Below are positions 33,349-44,029 of a stretch of 64,000 bases of DNA, one piece after another. Made by a program: the position numbers and the translations under genes. How positions within the stretch are numbered: the stretch's first letter is position 1; every line of letters begins with the position of its first letter. Origin of the DNA: Dama dama (taxonomy: Eukaryota; Chordata; Mammalia; Artiodactyla; Cervidae). The stretch lies in assembly GCF_033118175.1 (NCBI RefSeq), contig NC_083691.1, positions 16,403,001 through 16,467,000 of the forward strand. Reading direction: 5' to 3'. Under the pieces are notes generated by a model that worked only from the letters and a program-made list of their open reading frames with translations, had not been told where the DNA came from and made no database searches.

Positions 33349-33725
33349 GTTGAGGCAACGAAGAGACTTTATTTGGGGAGCTGGCTGACCAAGAAGACGG
33401 CAGGCTAGCACCTCAAAATAACCATCCTGTCGGAGTCTGGATGCCAGATTCTTTTAGAGATCCCAGACAGGGGGAGGTGAGGAAGCCAAAGGCCATTCTT
33501 CTTGCTAACATCTCCTAGAATGGCAAGCCTTAGGCAGGGGACGTGTTCGTTTCTTCCTGCCATCCCCAGGTGGACAGGGTTCTGAACAAGGTACTTTAGT
33601 TTTAACAGTCAAGCGGGGTTCTCTGAGGCAGGCCATTCTGCATGATTATAGTAACAAGAGCAAGTCAAAGAAACGGTTCCAACGTGGAGTCAGAATTGGC
33701 TTCTTCTGTGCAGCAGTAAGATTAA
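33349..33725 (-). mobile_element. Possible solo LTR (tentative)
   Basis: On the minus strand an AATAAA (33373-33368) is followed by gtctcttcgttgcctcaacc, the layout of an LTR R/U5 boundary. The far end could lie near 33720, where aagggg recurs (33340-33345 and 33725-33730). No primer-binding site or retroviral coding sequence is seen, so this is a suggestion only. Confidence 0.35.
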
Positions 33726-33730
33726 GGGGA

Positions 33731-34031
33731 CGTGTGGAACCCCCCTCCAGTGTTGAGGGTGAAGGAGACCCGTGCCCGGCAGGGGGAGCCCTCAAACATG
33801 CTGGACGCCATCTTTGTCATGAGAAGGACCATCGGCCTGTCTTCCCTCTCCGGGGGCAGACTGCATGCAGCTCTCCCTCCCCACCCTGCCCCCACTTCCC
33901 TGGCATCCCCATATCTCCTGCTGCCTTCTAGGGTGGTAGGGGCAGCTTAGCTAACCACTTATATGTCCATCTCTTTCTCCAGATCAAGTACCATCTGGAT
34001 TTTTTGAGGGTATAGGCATTTATACTGCTTC
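33731..34031. other. Unassigned sequence
   Basis: GC-rich first half, then single-copy-looking sequence. Two overlapping short frames at 33732-33950 have no recognised domain. Confidence 0.4.
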
Positions 34032-34043
34032 AAGAATCTGATG

Positions 34044-34547
34044 GGGACTTCCCTGGTGGTCCACAGGCTGAGACTCCACGCTCCCAATTCAGGTGGCCTG
34101 GTTGAGAAACCAGATCCCACATTTGTTGTTCAGTTGCTCAGTCATGTCCAACTCTTTGCGACCCCATGGACTGCAGCATGCCAGGCTTCCCTGTCCTTTA
34201 CCATTTCACGGAGTTTGCTCAAACTCATATCCGTCCAACCATCTCATCCTCTGTCGTCCCCTTCTCCTGCCTTCAATCCTTCCCAGCATCAGGGTCTTTT
34301 CCAGTGAGTTGCCTCTTCGCATCAGGTGGCCAAAGTATTGGAGCTTCAGTTTCAGCATCAGTCCTTCCAGTGAATATTCAGGGTTGATTTTCTTTAGGAT
34401 TGACTGTTTGGATCTCCTTGCAGTCCAAAGGACTCTCCCACATGCTGCAACTAAAGATCTCACCTGCCACAGTGAAGATGCAAGATCCTGTGTCCTCAAA
34501 TAAAACCTAGCACGCCAAATAAGTAAAAAGGATTTTAAGAAAAGAAA
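34044..34547 (+). mobile_element. CHR SINE split by BovB
   Basis: The head gggacttccctggtggtcca and body to cagatcccacat (34122) are separated from the remainder (catgctgcaactaaagatct through caaataagtaaaaag) by a BovB insertion. The outer flanks aagaatctgatg at 34032-34043 and 34548-34559 are a perfect 12-bp target-site duplication of the CHR element. Confidence 0.93.
34123..34435 (-). mobile_element. BovB LINE 3' end inserted in a CHR SINE
   Basis: Reverse BovB from gttgttcagttgctcagtca to gcagtccaaaggac. The 8-mer tcccacat at 34115-34122 and 34436-34443 is its target-site duplication, made from CHR sequence. BovB is therefore the younger insertion. Confidence 0.96.
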
Positions 34548-34594
34548 AAGAATCTGATGAAAGCAACAGACTGTCTCCAGAAAAATGGATCCAA

Positions 34595-34825
34595 TGATAA
34601 CCAACATATGTAGTGATTACTGGGTGCCATCTTATCAACTTATTCACAATAATCTCAATAACACAATGAGGAAAGGATTGTTCTGATTTGAAGATGAGGA
34701 TCCTGAGTCAGGAAGTTAAGTGACTTGTCCAGGATCACGTGGTCGTGAAAAGACAGAGCCAGGAAGGGCACAGCTGTGCCACCTCACAGGTCAGGCTCTT
34801 AACACATACATTATGCTACCCCGAA
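34595..34825 (+). mobile_element. MIR SINE
   Basis: The segment shows gtagtgattactgggtgcca, agatgaggatcctgagtcag, agttaagtgacttgtccagg, cagagccaggaagggcac and a terminal ggctcttaacacatacatta. Nearly the whole MIR consensus order is present. Confidence 0.85.
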
Positions 34826-35108
34826 GTCCACTTGGAGTTCCAAGGGATTTTTGACCCCCTATTAAGAAATGTTGTTCTAGATTATGGGACCTAAGATACT
34901 ATTCCTTGAATGCACTGGGTTTCGAGAGCTATATGAAATCTTGCACACAGAAATAGGTTAAAAATGATTACTGTTCTCCATCATAGCTTTTTTCCTACTG
35001 CAAGGCCCTCATGCAGCACCTTCATACCAAGGGTTCCCCAGAGGCTCATTCACTATCTTCACTCTTGGCCTTGAACCACTCTCCCTGGCGGGTAAGGAAT
35101 CTTGTGTT
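34826..35108. other. Unassigned sequence
   Basis: No recognised repeat or gene. Confidence 0.4.
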
Positions 35109-35336
35109 GCTTGCTAAGTCACTTCAGTCATGTCCTACTCTTTGCAACCCCATGGACTATAGCCTGCCAGGCTCCTCTATCCATGGGATTCTCCAAGCGA
35201 GAATACTGGAGTGGCAAGATTATTGGAGTGGGTTGCCATGCCCTTCTCCAGGTGATCTTCTCAACCCAGGGCTTGAACCCGCATCTCTTGTGTCTTGCGC
35301 AATGGCAGGCGGGTTCTTTACCACCAGTGCCATCTG
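35109..35336 (-). mobile_element. Bov-tA SINE with internal duplication
   Basis: Reverse copy from ttgctaagtcacttcagtca to ctttaccaccagtgccatct. A 17-bp segment is tandemly doubled: gcgagaatactggagtgg (35197-35214) and gcaagattattggagtgg (35214-35231). Confidence 0.95.
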
Positions 35337-35507
35337 GCAAAAAGGCATCTCAGTGTCTCCTTTCTCCAACCCCTCCTCCCCCTTCCCTGCTCTGTGTTCT
35401 TTCAGCCCCACTCCTGACTTACTGCCAGCCTTCACAGGAGCTCTAGCTTGTACCTTGCCTCCTCCTGACAATGATCTTGGACCTGTTATAAAGCAACGTG
35501 GTTCTGG

Positions 35508-35569
35508 TGTGCTGCAGTCCATGGAGTTGTGACGAGTTGGACACGACTTAGCACCTGAACAACAACTGT
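35508..35569 (+). mobile_element. BovB 3' tail fragment
   Basis: The stretch tggtgtgctgcagtccatgg through gttggacacgacttagcacc and gaacaacaact is the terminal 60 bp of BovB in plus orientation. Confidence 0.85.
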
Positions 35570-36589
35570 GGCAAAATAAAAAAGGCGGGGTGGCTCTTAA
35601 TAATGAATTAGATTAGATCTTGTGTTCTGCTGAAGTGTGATTGCCTGGCTCATGGTTTCTTATTATTAATATAAATCTCATCACTAATAAAAACCCAGTT
35701 TGAAAATAACACCATGGTATGATGACTAGGGAGTGTCGACCTTCACTGAACACACTTCATCCCAGGAAGGTCTTTGGAGTGGTGGTCTTCACAGGCAGGA
35801 TGGGAGTCTAGCAGTAGGCAATGCTGTCAGGGAGCAGAGCATTCTAATACCATCTGAGAAGCTGGCAGACCCCACCACCCCCTCTGTTTCTCCACTGGCT
35901 TCGATCTTTAGAAGGATCCCGTTGAGAGCATCCTGCAGGGAAGTCAACGCAGACAAACCCATCAAACCATCCTGCACGTTAACTGGAGCCTGGAATCCCA
36001 TGTTGCATTTCTCATGACATTAGCAGAGCACTCAGGCATCTCTCCGTGGAATTACAACCCTATTATGTACAATTGAGTATACATTACTCCTTATTTTCGT
36101 GTCATTAGCTCGGATAAAGCTATTTCTAAAGCACTGAAGTATGTAAGAATTACTTAGGGGCAGAAAAGGCTGAGCCAGGGAAGAAAGATGCAAAACACCA
36201 GGCCGTAGCAGCTATAGTTTTAGCGACACATTCACATGTCAACTGGAGCAATTAAACATAAACCGAAACAGATCATTGTATTTATTACCACTTTCACTAT
36301 TTTTTCCAGTCAACTCTGGATCTGAACTCACTTGTACAAAACGTGTGTCACAATGGTCCCATATCTGAGAGGTGCTCTAAACATGACTCTTCCTCTTCTA
36401 ATCCGTGTCTGCACAGATTTCCTTACAAGAAAGATACAAGCCCTGGGGCCAGATTAGGGGAGGGGTGGAGTTTCTCCCAGTACCCAGAACCCCCCTTTTT
36501 AAAAATAATGACAACTACCAGTTATTAATGAACTGTTTCAGTAGAATGTCTAGGAAGATGGACGATCGAGGTGAGCAGCTGGTCGGTTG
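35570..36589. other. Single-copy AT-rich tract
   Basis: About 1 kb without a recognised transposon. It includes ATTA/TAAT-rich stretches such as taataatgaattagattaga (35599-35618) and ttattattaatataaatctc (35661-35680). By look it could be a conserved non-coding element; no coding signal is seen. Confidence 0.4.
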
Positions 36590-36756
36590 TCACGAAGGTT
36601 CGAATCCTGACTCCATTGCAGGGTCATCTGCTCTTCTCTTTTGGCCTCACTTTTCTCATCTGCAAAATGGGGCTAAAATTGTTCCTATTGCATGGATTTC
36701 CTCAAGAATTAGCTGAGATAAAATGCATAAGAATTAGCTCAGTGTAGCATATATAG
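36590..36756 (-). mobile_element. MIR SINE
   Basis: Reverse MIR: ggttcgaatcctgactccat, tcacttttctcatctgcaaa, atggggctaaaattgttcct and attagctgagataaaatgca appear in order. Confidence 0.8.
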
Positions 36757-36985
36757 TGGGCTTCCTTGATGGCACTAATGGTAGAGAACCTGCTTGCCTG
36801 CCAATACAGGAGACATAAGAGACTCGGGTTCGATCCCTGGGTCAGGAAGATCCACTGGAGAAGGGCATGGCAACCCACTCTAGTATTCTTGCCTGGAGAA
36901 TCCCATGGACAGAGGAGCCTGGCGGGCTACAGTTCATGGGGTCACAAAGAGTCAGCTGCGACTGAAGCAACTTAGCATACACACA
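36757..36985 (+). mobile_element. Bov-tA SINE
   Basis: Complete plus-strand copy: tgggcttccttgatggcact head, ggaagatccactggagaagg linker and gaagcaacttagcatacaca tail. It lies immediately after a MIR. Confidence 0.97.
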
Positions 36986-37135
36986 GGATGGATTGTAGAC
37001 ATTTGATGAACACTTGCTATTTTTTATTATTACCAGGTTATAAATGTAGGCAACTCCTAACCATTTTGAGTTCAATCTTCTTATCCATAGAGTACAAGTA
37101 ATAACAATGCCTGTGTCACAGCATTATTCTGAGGA

Positions 37136-37377
37136 TGGAAAATGGTGACGGCTGTTGCTGTTGTTACCACTGTGGGTTAAGAGGTCCAGGAGAGCTTCTG
37201 GAGGATGCAAGATCCCGGTCTCATCTTGAAGAATGAAGATAGTAATGAGGTTCATGGAAAATGTTGATGATGGCTCTTGCTGTTGTTACCACTGTGGGTT
37301 AAGAGGTCAAGGCGAGCTTCTGGAGGATGGAAGAGTCCACTCTCATCTTGAAGAATGAGGAGGGTAATGAGGTTCAT
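37136..37377. repeat. Tandem duplication, about 120-bp unit
   Basis: Two adjacent copies share ttgctgttgttaccactgtg, gggttaagaggtc, agcttctggaggatg, ctcatcttgaagaatga and gtaatgaggttcat. Copy 1 starts at 37136 and copy 2 at 37255. The offset is 119 bp at the start and 122 bp later because of a 3-bp indel. Confidence 0.95.
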
Positions 37378-38959
37378 TCTACAGGAGAGCAAAGCATCAG
37401 GGAGGACCTTGGATGCACCCATGTGATGCTGTCACCTGAGGGCAGAGACAGTGCAGGGCCTGAGTGGTCAACAGGGTGGGGTGTATGATGACATCATCAG
37501 AGCAGTTTGGCAGGAGCAAGGATATGTGGCCAGATAGAAGAGGACTTGACGTACAGGCGGCGGTCTACATGGACCCCTGTGCCAGCCACGTGCTCAGGTG
37601 TGAGCTGGTCAGAAGAAAGGCAGTTGGAGGAAGAAAAGCAAGGCAGTCAGCTCTCCTTGAGGTTCTGCAAAGAAAATGCAGAGTGAGATGAGAACAACTC
37701 TCCCAGTGACTGTCACAGCTCCTCTTCTGCACCATCACTCTACTTGGTGACCTTGGTGACAGGATCATCAATGACTACCTTTGCCCATGAAGTCATTAAC
37801 TCTTGGATTATCCATAGACCTGTGTCCTCCTGGCAGATCAAAGGCTCCACCTGAAGAACAAAGTCGTGTAGCTACTGAGGCAACCTCCCAACCAAGGTCA
37901 AGACCAAACCTAGCATGGTCAAGAGGAACTGGCCTGCGGCCCCTGGTAGAGCCTGTGTGTGGGGTCCAGGGGTGCTGTGTGGGGTCAAGGGAGTGGTGTG
38001 CATGGAACGAGGGGTTGCTGTGGTTTCCAGGGAGGAGTGAAGTCTTATGCTTTTGTGTTTCAATGATCTGAAAGGCCAAAATAAAAGAGAATACAGTTAC
38101 CTTAAGTTTCCATCATGGATCAAATCTTCTGGATGACCGACTAGCAAACTAAAAACTCGACTGGGGACATCTCGGCAAGCCCAGGACATGTTTCCCCTTT
38201 TGGCTTGAAAATCACTCCCCACACAGGGCAGGTCTGTGGGTTTGGGAAGCACAGACTCATCACCAGCCTGCTCAGAATGCTGCGGGCTGCAAAGGAGAAA
38301 CTGCATCCTCAGGGAACACCTGATCAAAGAGCAGACATCTGTTCCTCTCACCGTCCTACTAGCAGACCGACCACCTTGAAAGGACAGAAGGGAAAAAAAG
38401 AAAGCAAGAAAGATGGGAAAAGAGATCCTGTTACATCGACACAGGCTTCCACGAAAATGACCTGGTAATTTACCCTGGCAGTTAAAGAAAAGTGTCTGTT
38501 TTATGATCATCCTATCAAAATCGGCCCTGAGGTTTGTCAGCGTGATTTCAGGAGATGAAAACAGGATACCCAGTTGAGGTTCCCATCAGCTGTCAGTCAA
38601 GTGCTATGCATCGCCCACTTTGCATCCTGTAATTAAATCCACGAGCCCTTCAGACCGTCTCTGCTCCTAAATTACATGAGATGAGGATTGCTGCTGTCAC
38701 TATCTACCTTGAGGAATGGTGGGAAAAAAGTAGTCAAGTCCATCTGGGAATTGTCAACCTGGGATACTGTAGGTATGAGCCATAAGCAGCTATGAGCAAG
38801 GTTTATAGAGTCTCCTCTTGTGTCAAGTCCTACAGAGATTACTGCTAGAAAGGCTTTGGCACGGCTCTTTAGAGCTCATATTTGTAATGAAGGGGCTCCT
38901 AATTTACTTTTCATGTGGCAAATGTGTTAGGAGACCAAAAAGTTTCGAGACTATTGATA
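37378..38959. other. Unassigned single-copy-looking sequence
   Basis: About 1.6 kb with no recognised transposon. A 137-codon minus-strand frame (38097-38510) has no recognised domain. Confidence 0.4.
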
Positions 38960-39380
38960 CTGTGTATAAAACAGAAGACTAACGGGAACCTACTGTAGAG
39001 AACAGGGACTGTACTCAGCGCTCTGTGGTGACCTGAACGGGGAAGAAATCTGGGAAAGCGGGGTCATGTGTACACGTGCAGCCGATTCACTTCGCTGTAC
39101 AGTGGAAACCGGCACAGCGTTGTAAGGCAACTCTAGCAAAGTGAAGTCGCTCAGTCGTGTCTGACTGTTTGCGACCCCATGGACTGTAGCCCACCAGGCT
39201 CCTCCGTCCATGGAATTCTCCAGGCGAGAATACTGGAGTGGGTTGCCATTTCCTTCTCCAGGGGATCTTCCCAACCCAGGGATCAAACCTGGGTCTCCTG
39301 CATTGCAGACAGATACTCAACCATTTGAGCCACCAGGGAAGCCCTGTACTCCAAAGAAATTAATTTAAAAAGAAAAAAAA
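38960..39380 (+). mobile_element. L1 3' UTR split by a Bov-tA SINE
   Basis: The first part (38960-39137) reads acgggaacctactgtagaga, acagggactgtactcagcgc, gattcacttcgctgtacagt and cagcgttgtaaggcaactct. The final segment tgtactccaaagaaattaat and A-rich tail follow the SINE at 39345-39380. The L1 has an unusually CpG-rich version of the motif, such as gccgattcacttcg. Confidence 0.88.
39138..39344 (-). mobile_element. Bov-tA SINE inserted in L1
   Basis: Reverse copy from gtgaagtcgctcagtcgtgt to gagccaccagggaagccc. It interrupts an L1 3' UTR between caactct and tgtactcca, so it is younger than that L1. Confidence 0.97.
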
Positions 39381-39399
39381 ATCAAGGATTCCATAGCAT

Positions 39400-39625
39400 C
39401 ACAGTTAAAAAGATGAACCCATTCCCTGTGTCAAATGCTGACTCCCCCACGGCTAAGCTGCTGTCTTAAGCAAGTTACTTAACTCAGGGACGGGCATCGT
39501 TCCATTATCGGTAAATAGGCATCACATTAGCGGTTTAGAAACCCTCCCTCGTGAGATGATCAAGGGACTGAAGTATACACAGAGAGTGTACAGGGTGAAA
39601 ACTCAATAAATATTATCTATTATTA
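39400..39625 (-). mobile_element. MIR SINE
   Basis: Reverse MIR: tgtcaaatgctgactccccc, agcaagttacttaactcagg, cggtaaataggcatcacatt, and the terminal aactcaataaatattatcta. Diverged but nearly full length. Confidence 0.75.
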
Positions 39626-40264
39626 GCACTCGCTTGCTCGTGAGCCAACCAGCAGAGTTTCACAGCCTGTGGAAGGTCTTTGCTGGGTGATGAATGAAGC
39701 ACAGCATTTAAATGTCTCTCCCACCTACTGACCTGTGTCTCTGGACCAGTCACGCTTCCCAGTCTTAGTTTTCTCCTCATCAGGTGCTCAGAGTCATGAT
39801 ACCAGCCTCGAAGGAGCAGCTGTGGCCCCTGGTCAGACCAACTCGAGTCTCCACAGGTGCCCACGGATGGCGCCAGTCTGCTTCCTCCTCTATCGCAGAG
39901 GAAAGTTGGGGGAGTGAAAGCCCAGTGAGTGGAGACGGTGTGTCCTTCCTCAGAGGCTCTGAGAAGCCTGGACTTCAGTCTGGGTGCAGTGGCAACTAAA
40001 GGGAACACTAATGAAAACACTCCTAACTCTCCTCCAGGGAAAACAATAGCATGGACACTCTTGCCAAATCTTCTATATAATTTCACGTGGTTTTCAGTCG
40101 CTCTGAGGCCCAGCCGTGGACCGCTCATCCATAAAAATATGCAGTAGATAACATAGGACCAAAAAAGACTGTGAGCAGGAAGCAGAAACACCTAAAGAGG
40201 AACAGCATTTATTCTTAACTGTGTGAACAGAATTCCATTATTGATATACGTTTATTAACACGTT
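39626..40264. other. Unassigned sequence
   Basis: A 192-codon minus-strand frame (39613-40191) spans this and part of the MIR. It shows no recognised domain and is treated as chance. Confidence 0.4.
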
Positions 40265-40274
40265 ATGATTTTAA

Positions 40275-40486
40275 GTGGGCTTCCCAGGTGACTCAGGGGT
40301 AAAGAATCTGCCTCCCAATGCAGGTGATGCTGGAGACATGGGTTCGATCCCTGAGTTGGGAAGATCCCATGGAGAAGAAAATGGCAACCCGCTCCAGTAG
40401 TCTTGCCTGGGAAATCCCATGGACAGAGGAGCCTGGAGGCCTAGAGTCCATGAGGTCTCAGAGAGTCGGATACAATTTAGTGACTG

Positions 40487-40539
<53 letters not shown>
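40275..40539 (+). mobile_element. Bov-tA SINE with microsatellite tail and perfect target duplication
   Basis: Head gtgggcttcccaggtgactc, linker gggaagatcccatggagaag and tail agtgactgagca lead directly into (CA)24. The flanks atgattttaa at 40265-40274 and 40540-40549 are a perfect 10-bp target-site duplication enclosing SINE plus microsatellite. Confidence 0.97.
40489..40536. repeat. (CA)24 microsatellite at SINE tail
   Basis: Forty-eight bases of uninterrupted CA lie inside the SINE's target-site duplications, so the array grew from the SINE's own 3' end. It is likely polymorphic. Confidence 0.97.
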
Positions 40540-40540
<1 letters not shown>

Positions 40541-40839
40541 TGATTTTAAATATTATTAGTTCCCACATAAAATGAAACTAAGGAAGGATTCTATTCCTAA
40601 TCATCTGAAGGAACAGTCAAAAAAACTTGATTTTTTTAATCTCACCCTCTTCTCCCCTCTCCCCATAAAAACTTGATTTTTACCTAATCTTCTATGTTCC
40701 ATGATAACAACTGCACAAACATCATGAACCCTGAAAAGTATATGATTTCTGTGACTATAAAGCAATGAAAATAGTTATTATAGGAAGATGATGAGGTTAT
40801 AGAAGATTTTAAAATTTTTATTCAGGATATGAATTATTA

Positions 40840-40969
40840 TACCACCAACTCAATGGACATGAATTTGAGCAAACTCTAGGAGATAGTGAAAGACAGACAA
40901 GCCTGGAGTGTTGCAGTCTATGGGGTCACAAAGAGTCAGACACCACTTAGCGACTGAACAACACACAGA
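40840..40969 (+). mobile_element. BovB 3' fragment with perfect target duplication
   Basis: The segment contains aactcaatggacatgaattt, agcctggagtgttgcagtct and cacttagcgactgaacaaca. The flanks atgaattatta at 40829-40839 and 40970-40980 are a perfect 11-bp target-site duplication, so it is a complete short retrotransposition product and not a decayed remnant. Confidence 0.95.
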
Positions 40970-40980
40970 ATGAATTATTA

Positions 40981-41605
40981 GTTGTATACATAATATTTTA
41001 AATTGTGTTTCTCCCTAACTCAGAGTGGCTCCGTTTTCCTTGATAAATATTAATAAAAAATGAAATAAATCTCCTGACACCTTGCCCTTTGACTGCTTCT
41101 CTTCCACTGAATGCTTCTAGAAAATAGTCATGGGATCTCAGAGTTCAAAGTAACATCTGAGGTCATCTTATCCAAAGACAACCACCCACAATGTACTTAG
41201 GACGTGATAGTCCAGTGATGGGTAACTCACTTCAAAATAGAGTTCCCCAGTGTTGAATGAAACTTATAATGAGCTGAAGATTGTACTCTCCACTGTGCAA
41301 AAATAAAGTTTAGTTCTTCCCTTTAGAGCCACAGAGAACATGAGCATTCCCTGTATTTTTCTTAAAATAACAATCTTTCAGCTCATTACAAACTGCTCTC
41401 AAAATACCTCTACCACACCATCTCAGAGCCCCCAACCCAGCACTTGCCAAGGTTGATTCAAAGCCCAGCCATAGCATCCTTCTATCTTATCAGGCCATCC
41501 TTCAGTTTCCACCATATTGATTTTACTATACTAATTACCACAATGGGTGTATGGAGGCAGGTACTCCATAGGTAAAGATGATTGTCTTACTTACCGCTTG
41601 AAATT
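40981..41605. other. Unassigned sequence, possible ancient repeat
   Basis: The stretch 41125-41400 (ggtcatcttatccaaagac, atgggtaactcacttcaaaa, tagagccacagagaacatga) resembles an old dispersed mammalian repeat of L3/CR1 character, but I cannot name it safely. Confidence 0.35.
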
Positions 41606-42175
41606 TCAAGAGGAGAACCTCCAGGCACATTTAACAAATAGCCCTGTATGAGTAGGAGCCAGACGTCGCCGGGGGAGCACAGCCACTCGTGGAGGTGGAT
41701 CAGACAGCACCGGATCGAAAAAGACAAACGTGTCCTCCAGGGAGAGATCTGATGGAGAGGATAAACATACATTCAAAGCTGGGAAAACCTGGAAACTCAA
41801 GATGAGATCCCAACTTAAAACGGTGAGATCAGTCAGCAACCCTGCTGTGAGGAGGGCTGGTATATCTGGAGCTAGTTCTTGTTGGATACAGACCACGTGG
41901 TCCTTAGAAGGGATGACCTGCACCAGGAATAGAGCCAGGATGACTGGACGTCTCCCTGCTCGGTAGTGGTGTGACAAGGGCCGGCTCTGTAACCCTCTCA
42001 ACCAGGTCAGAGTGCTGCTTATCAGCTGCATCTGAAGACGATCATCCTTGGACGGTTTTATGAAGATCAGGTAACATGCACGAGCCCCTCCATGTGCACG
42101 TGGCATCTGGTACGGAGTGAGATGCTTGCATCTTGTCCGTGTCATTGGCATTGTCTGAGAGCTTCCGGTGCCCAA
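41606..42175 (-). other. Unexplained 189-codon open frame
   Basis: A frame of 189 codons (first ATG at 42151, 181 codons from there) lies in sequence with no recognised transposon. I recognise no domain, signal peptide or membrane segment. It is fairly Leu/Pro/Ser-rich. Eleven bases past its stop, on the same strand, is a near-consensus splice donor (gcg|gtaagta, GT at 41594-41593). It may be a chance frame, an exon of an unannotated transcript or decayed retroviral sequence. Confidence 0.3.
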
Positions 42176-42179
42176 ACTT

Positions 42180-43817
42180 AGCCTGTTTTCTGAGTGTGTG
42201 TTTTAACCCACTTCCCTCCTGAGGGCAGAGTTCTCAGCTGCATCAACCCAGATTTCAGGATTTTACAGGAGACCCCTAATTACAAACAGCCTGTCTCTTT
42301 GTCCCATGCGTAAAGTCATCTGCCCAGGTTTCCTGATAGTTTGTTCATCTTCAAGGAACCCAGAGGATTCTGGACCGCTGGGATCTTTAGAGCCTCCCAG
42401 ATGCTGTAGTGTAGACAACACAGCGCCCTGGGGACTTGTCTGCGGGCACTGAGGCAGAGGGGAGACCCTGGGCAGTGATGCGGAGGACAGAGAGGAGTCT
42501 CAGCTGAGCTGAGGGCTGGTGTGAAGCCATAGCAGAGAGAGATGGTCACAAGTCTGCTCCCCATTGTGGTCAGGGGAAGAGCCAGGGAAAGATAGAGATC
42601 TGTGCTCGACACTCTGCGAGTCCAGACACAAACAAAAGCCAGTGCGGTACCAGTTAACCAAGGTTAGCGCTCAGCAGGGTCAGGGGTCATTCTTTAGCTT
42701 TGGGCTGGTTCCAGGACCTCGCTGGCACACCGTCCGTCTGGTGGGCTGTGGGACCACTGCACATGAGCCCAGGCTCTGGACTCCCCTCCACGGGGACTTG
42801 ATACTTAAGGCAGCAACAAGGCTCCCCCACACTGCTCCACGGCGGCAGGTATTGCCCGTGTGAGGCGAGCAGGCGAGAGGGACCAGGCACATGGTCCTCC
42901 TGCAGCCCGAGCGGTTGGCTGAGCAGTCCAGTGGCCAAGTGGGGAGAGGCGGCTGCAGTCACAGGCTGCTGGAGAGGAAGATGACACAGATGAGAGGGAG
43001 GCGGAGGAGGAGGACGGTTGGTGACACAGAGCGCGGGGAGGCTGAGTTCACAGACGGAGTATCCTGTCTACCCAGCAGTCATGGGCTCTGCAAGATTTTA
43101 CTCTTCATTCCACACTGACTTTGTTTGAGCCTGTCTTCACGGCATCCTATTGCTCCAGGATCCAGGAGCAGGGGTTGTGGAAATGGGAGGCAGGGGCTGA
43201 CGTGGAGGACTCACCGTTCCCGTGAGGGGACAGAGACACGTCCTTCCAACAAGCCAAGCCCCATCCCAGAGGTAGCACTAGGGAACAGGGTGACCCAGGC
43301 CTCAGCCCAGCTCTGGACCATGTGGAGACTCAGCTGTGAGGGGCTGGAGCAGGAGAGAGAGGAGACCCCAACCAAGAGGGAGGAGCAGCGTTTTACGGAA
43401 GCTGGGGGGACACGGGGCCAGCTCACCCCCAGCATCCCATCACACTGCCCTCCTCCCACCGCCATTATATATTGAGTATTTCATTACAGCCTAACCTGCT
43501 CGAGGCCCTGTGTTAAGATGACTCTAACCCAAAGAGGAAAGGCTAAAAAGCACAGAGGTAAAAACTCCTTGTGGATCTCAGCACATGTGCCAGGAGCAGG
43601 AAGACCAGAACGCACCCTCCTGAGCCATGCTGCTGAGGCAGCTGGCGCACAGGTCAGAGGCAGCCAGTGTCTGGGAGCCTGGGAGCTGAAAACGGAAGGC
43701 AACGCAGAAGGGCCACCATGCACAGTGAAGAAGCCACGCTCCTCGCTGAGGAACACAAGCCGTGTTTGAAGCAAAAAGAAAGATCTTCAAGTGAAAAGAT
43801 AGTATTGAATACTGGCT
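42180..43817. other. Unassigned GC-richer sequence
   Basis: About 1.6 kb with no recognised repeat. Several frames of 70-116 codons lie on both strands without recognised domains. Confidence 0.4.
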
Positions 43818-44029
43818 CTCTCTCTCAATCAGTCGGCTGTGTCCAACTCTTCTGCGACCCCAGGGACTGTAGCCCACCAGGCTCCTCTGTCCATGGGATT
43901 TCCCAGGCGAGAATACTGGAGTGGGTTGCCATTTTCTCTTCCAGGGGATCTTCCTGATCCAGAGATCAAACCTGCATCTCCTGCACAGGCAGGCGAATTC
44001 GTTATTGCTGAGCCATTGGGAAAGCTCAT
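43818..44029 (-). mobile_element. Bov-tA SINE
   Basis: Reverse copy with a short CT-rich tail (43818-43829), cagtcggctgtgtccaactc and the head gctgagccattgggaaagct. A 7-bp attgaat at 43804-43810 and 44038-44044 may be a degraded target-site duplication. Confidence 0.95.

Noticed and set aside
39613..40191. A 192-codon minus-strand frame
   Set aside because: It begins within a MIR remnant and has no recognised domain.
42316..42612. Minus-strand frame with a start reminiscent of a T-cell-receptor V leader (MGSRL)
   Set aside because: The next residues show no V-domain framework or conserved cysteine and tryptophan, so the resemblance is only a few residues long.
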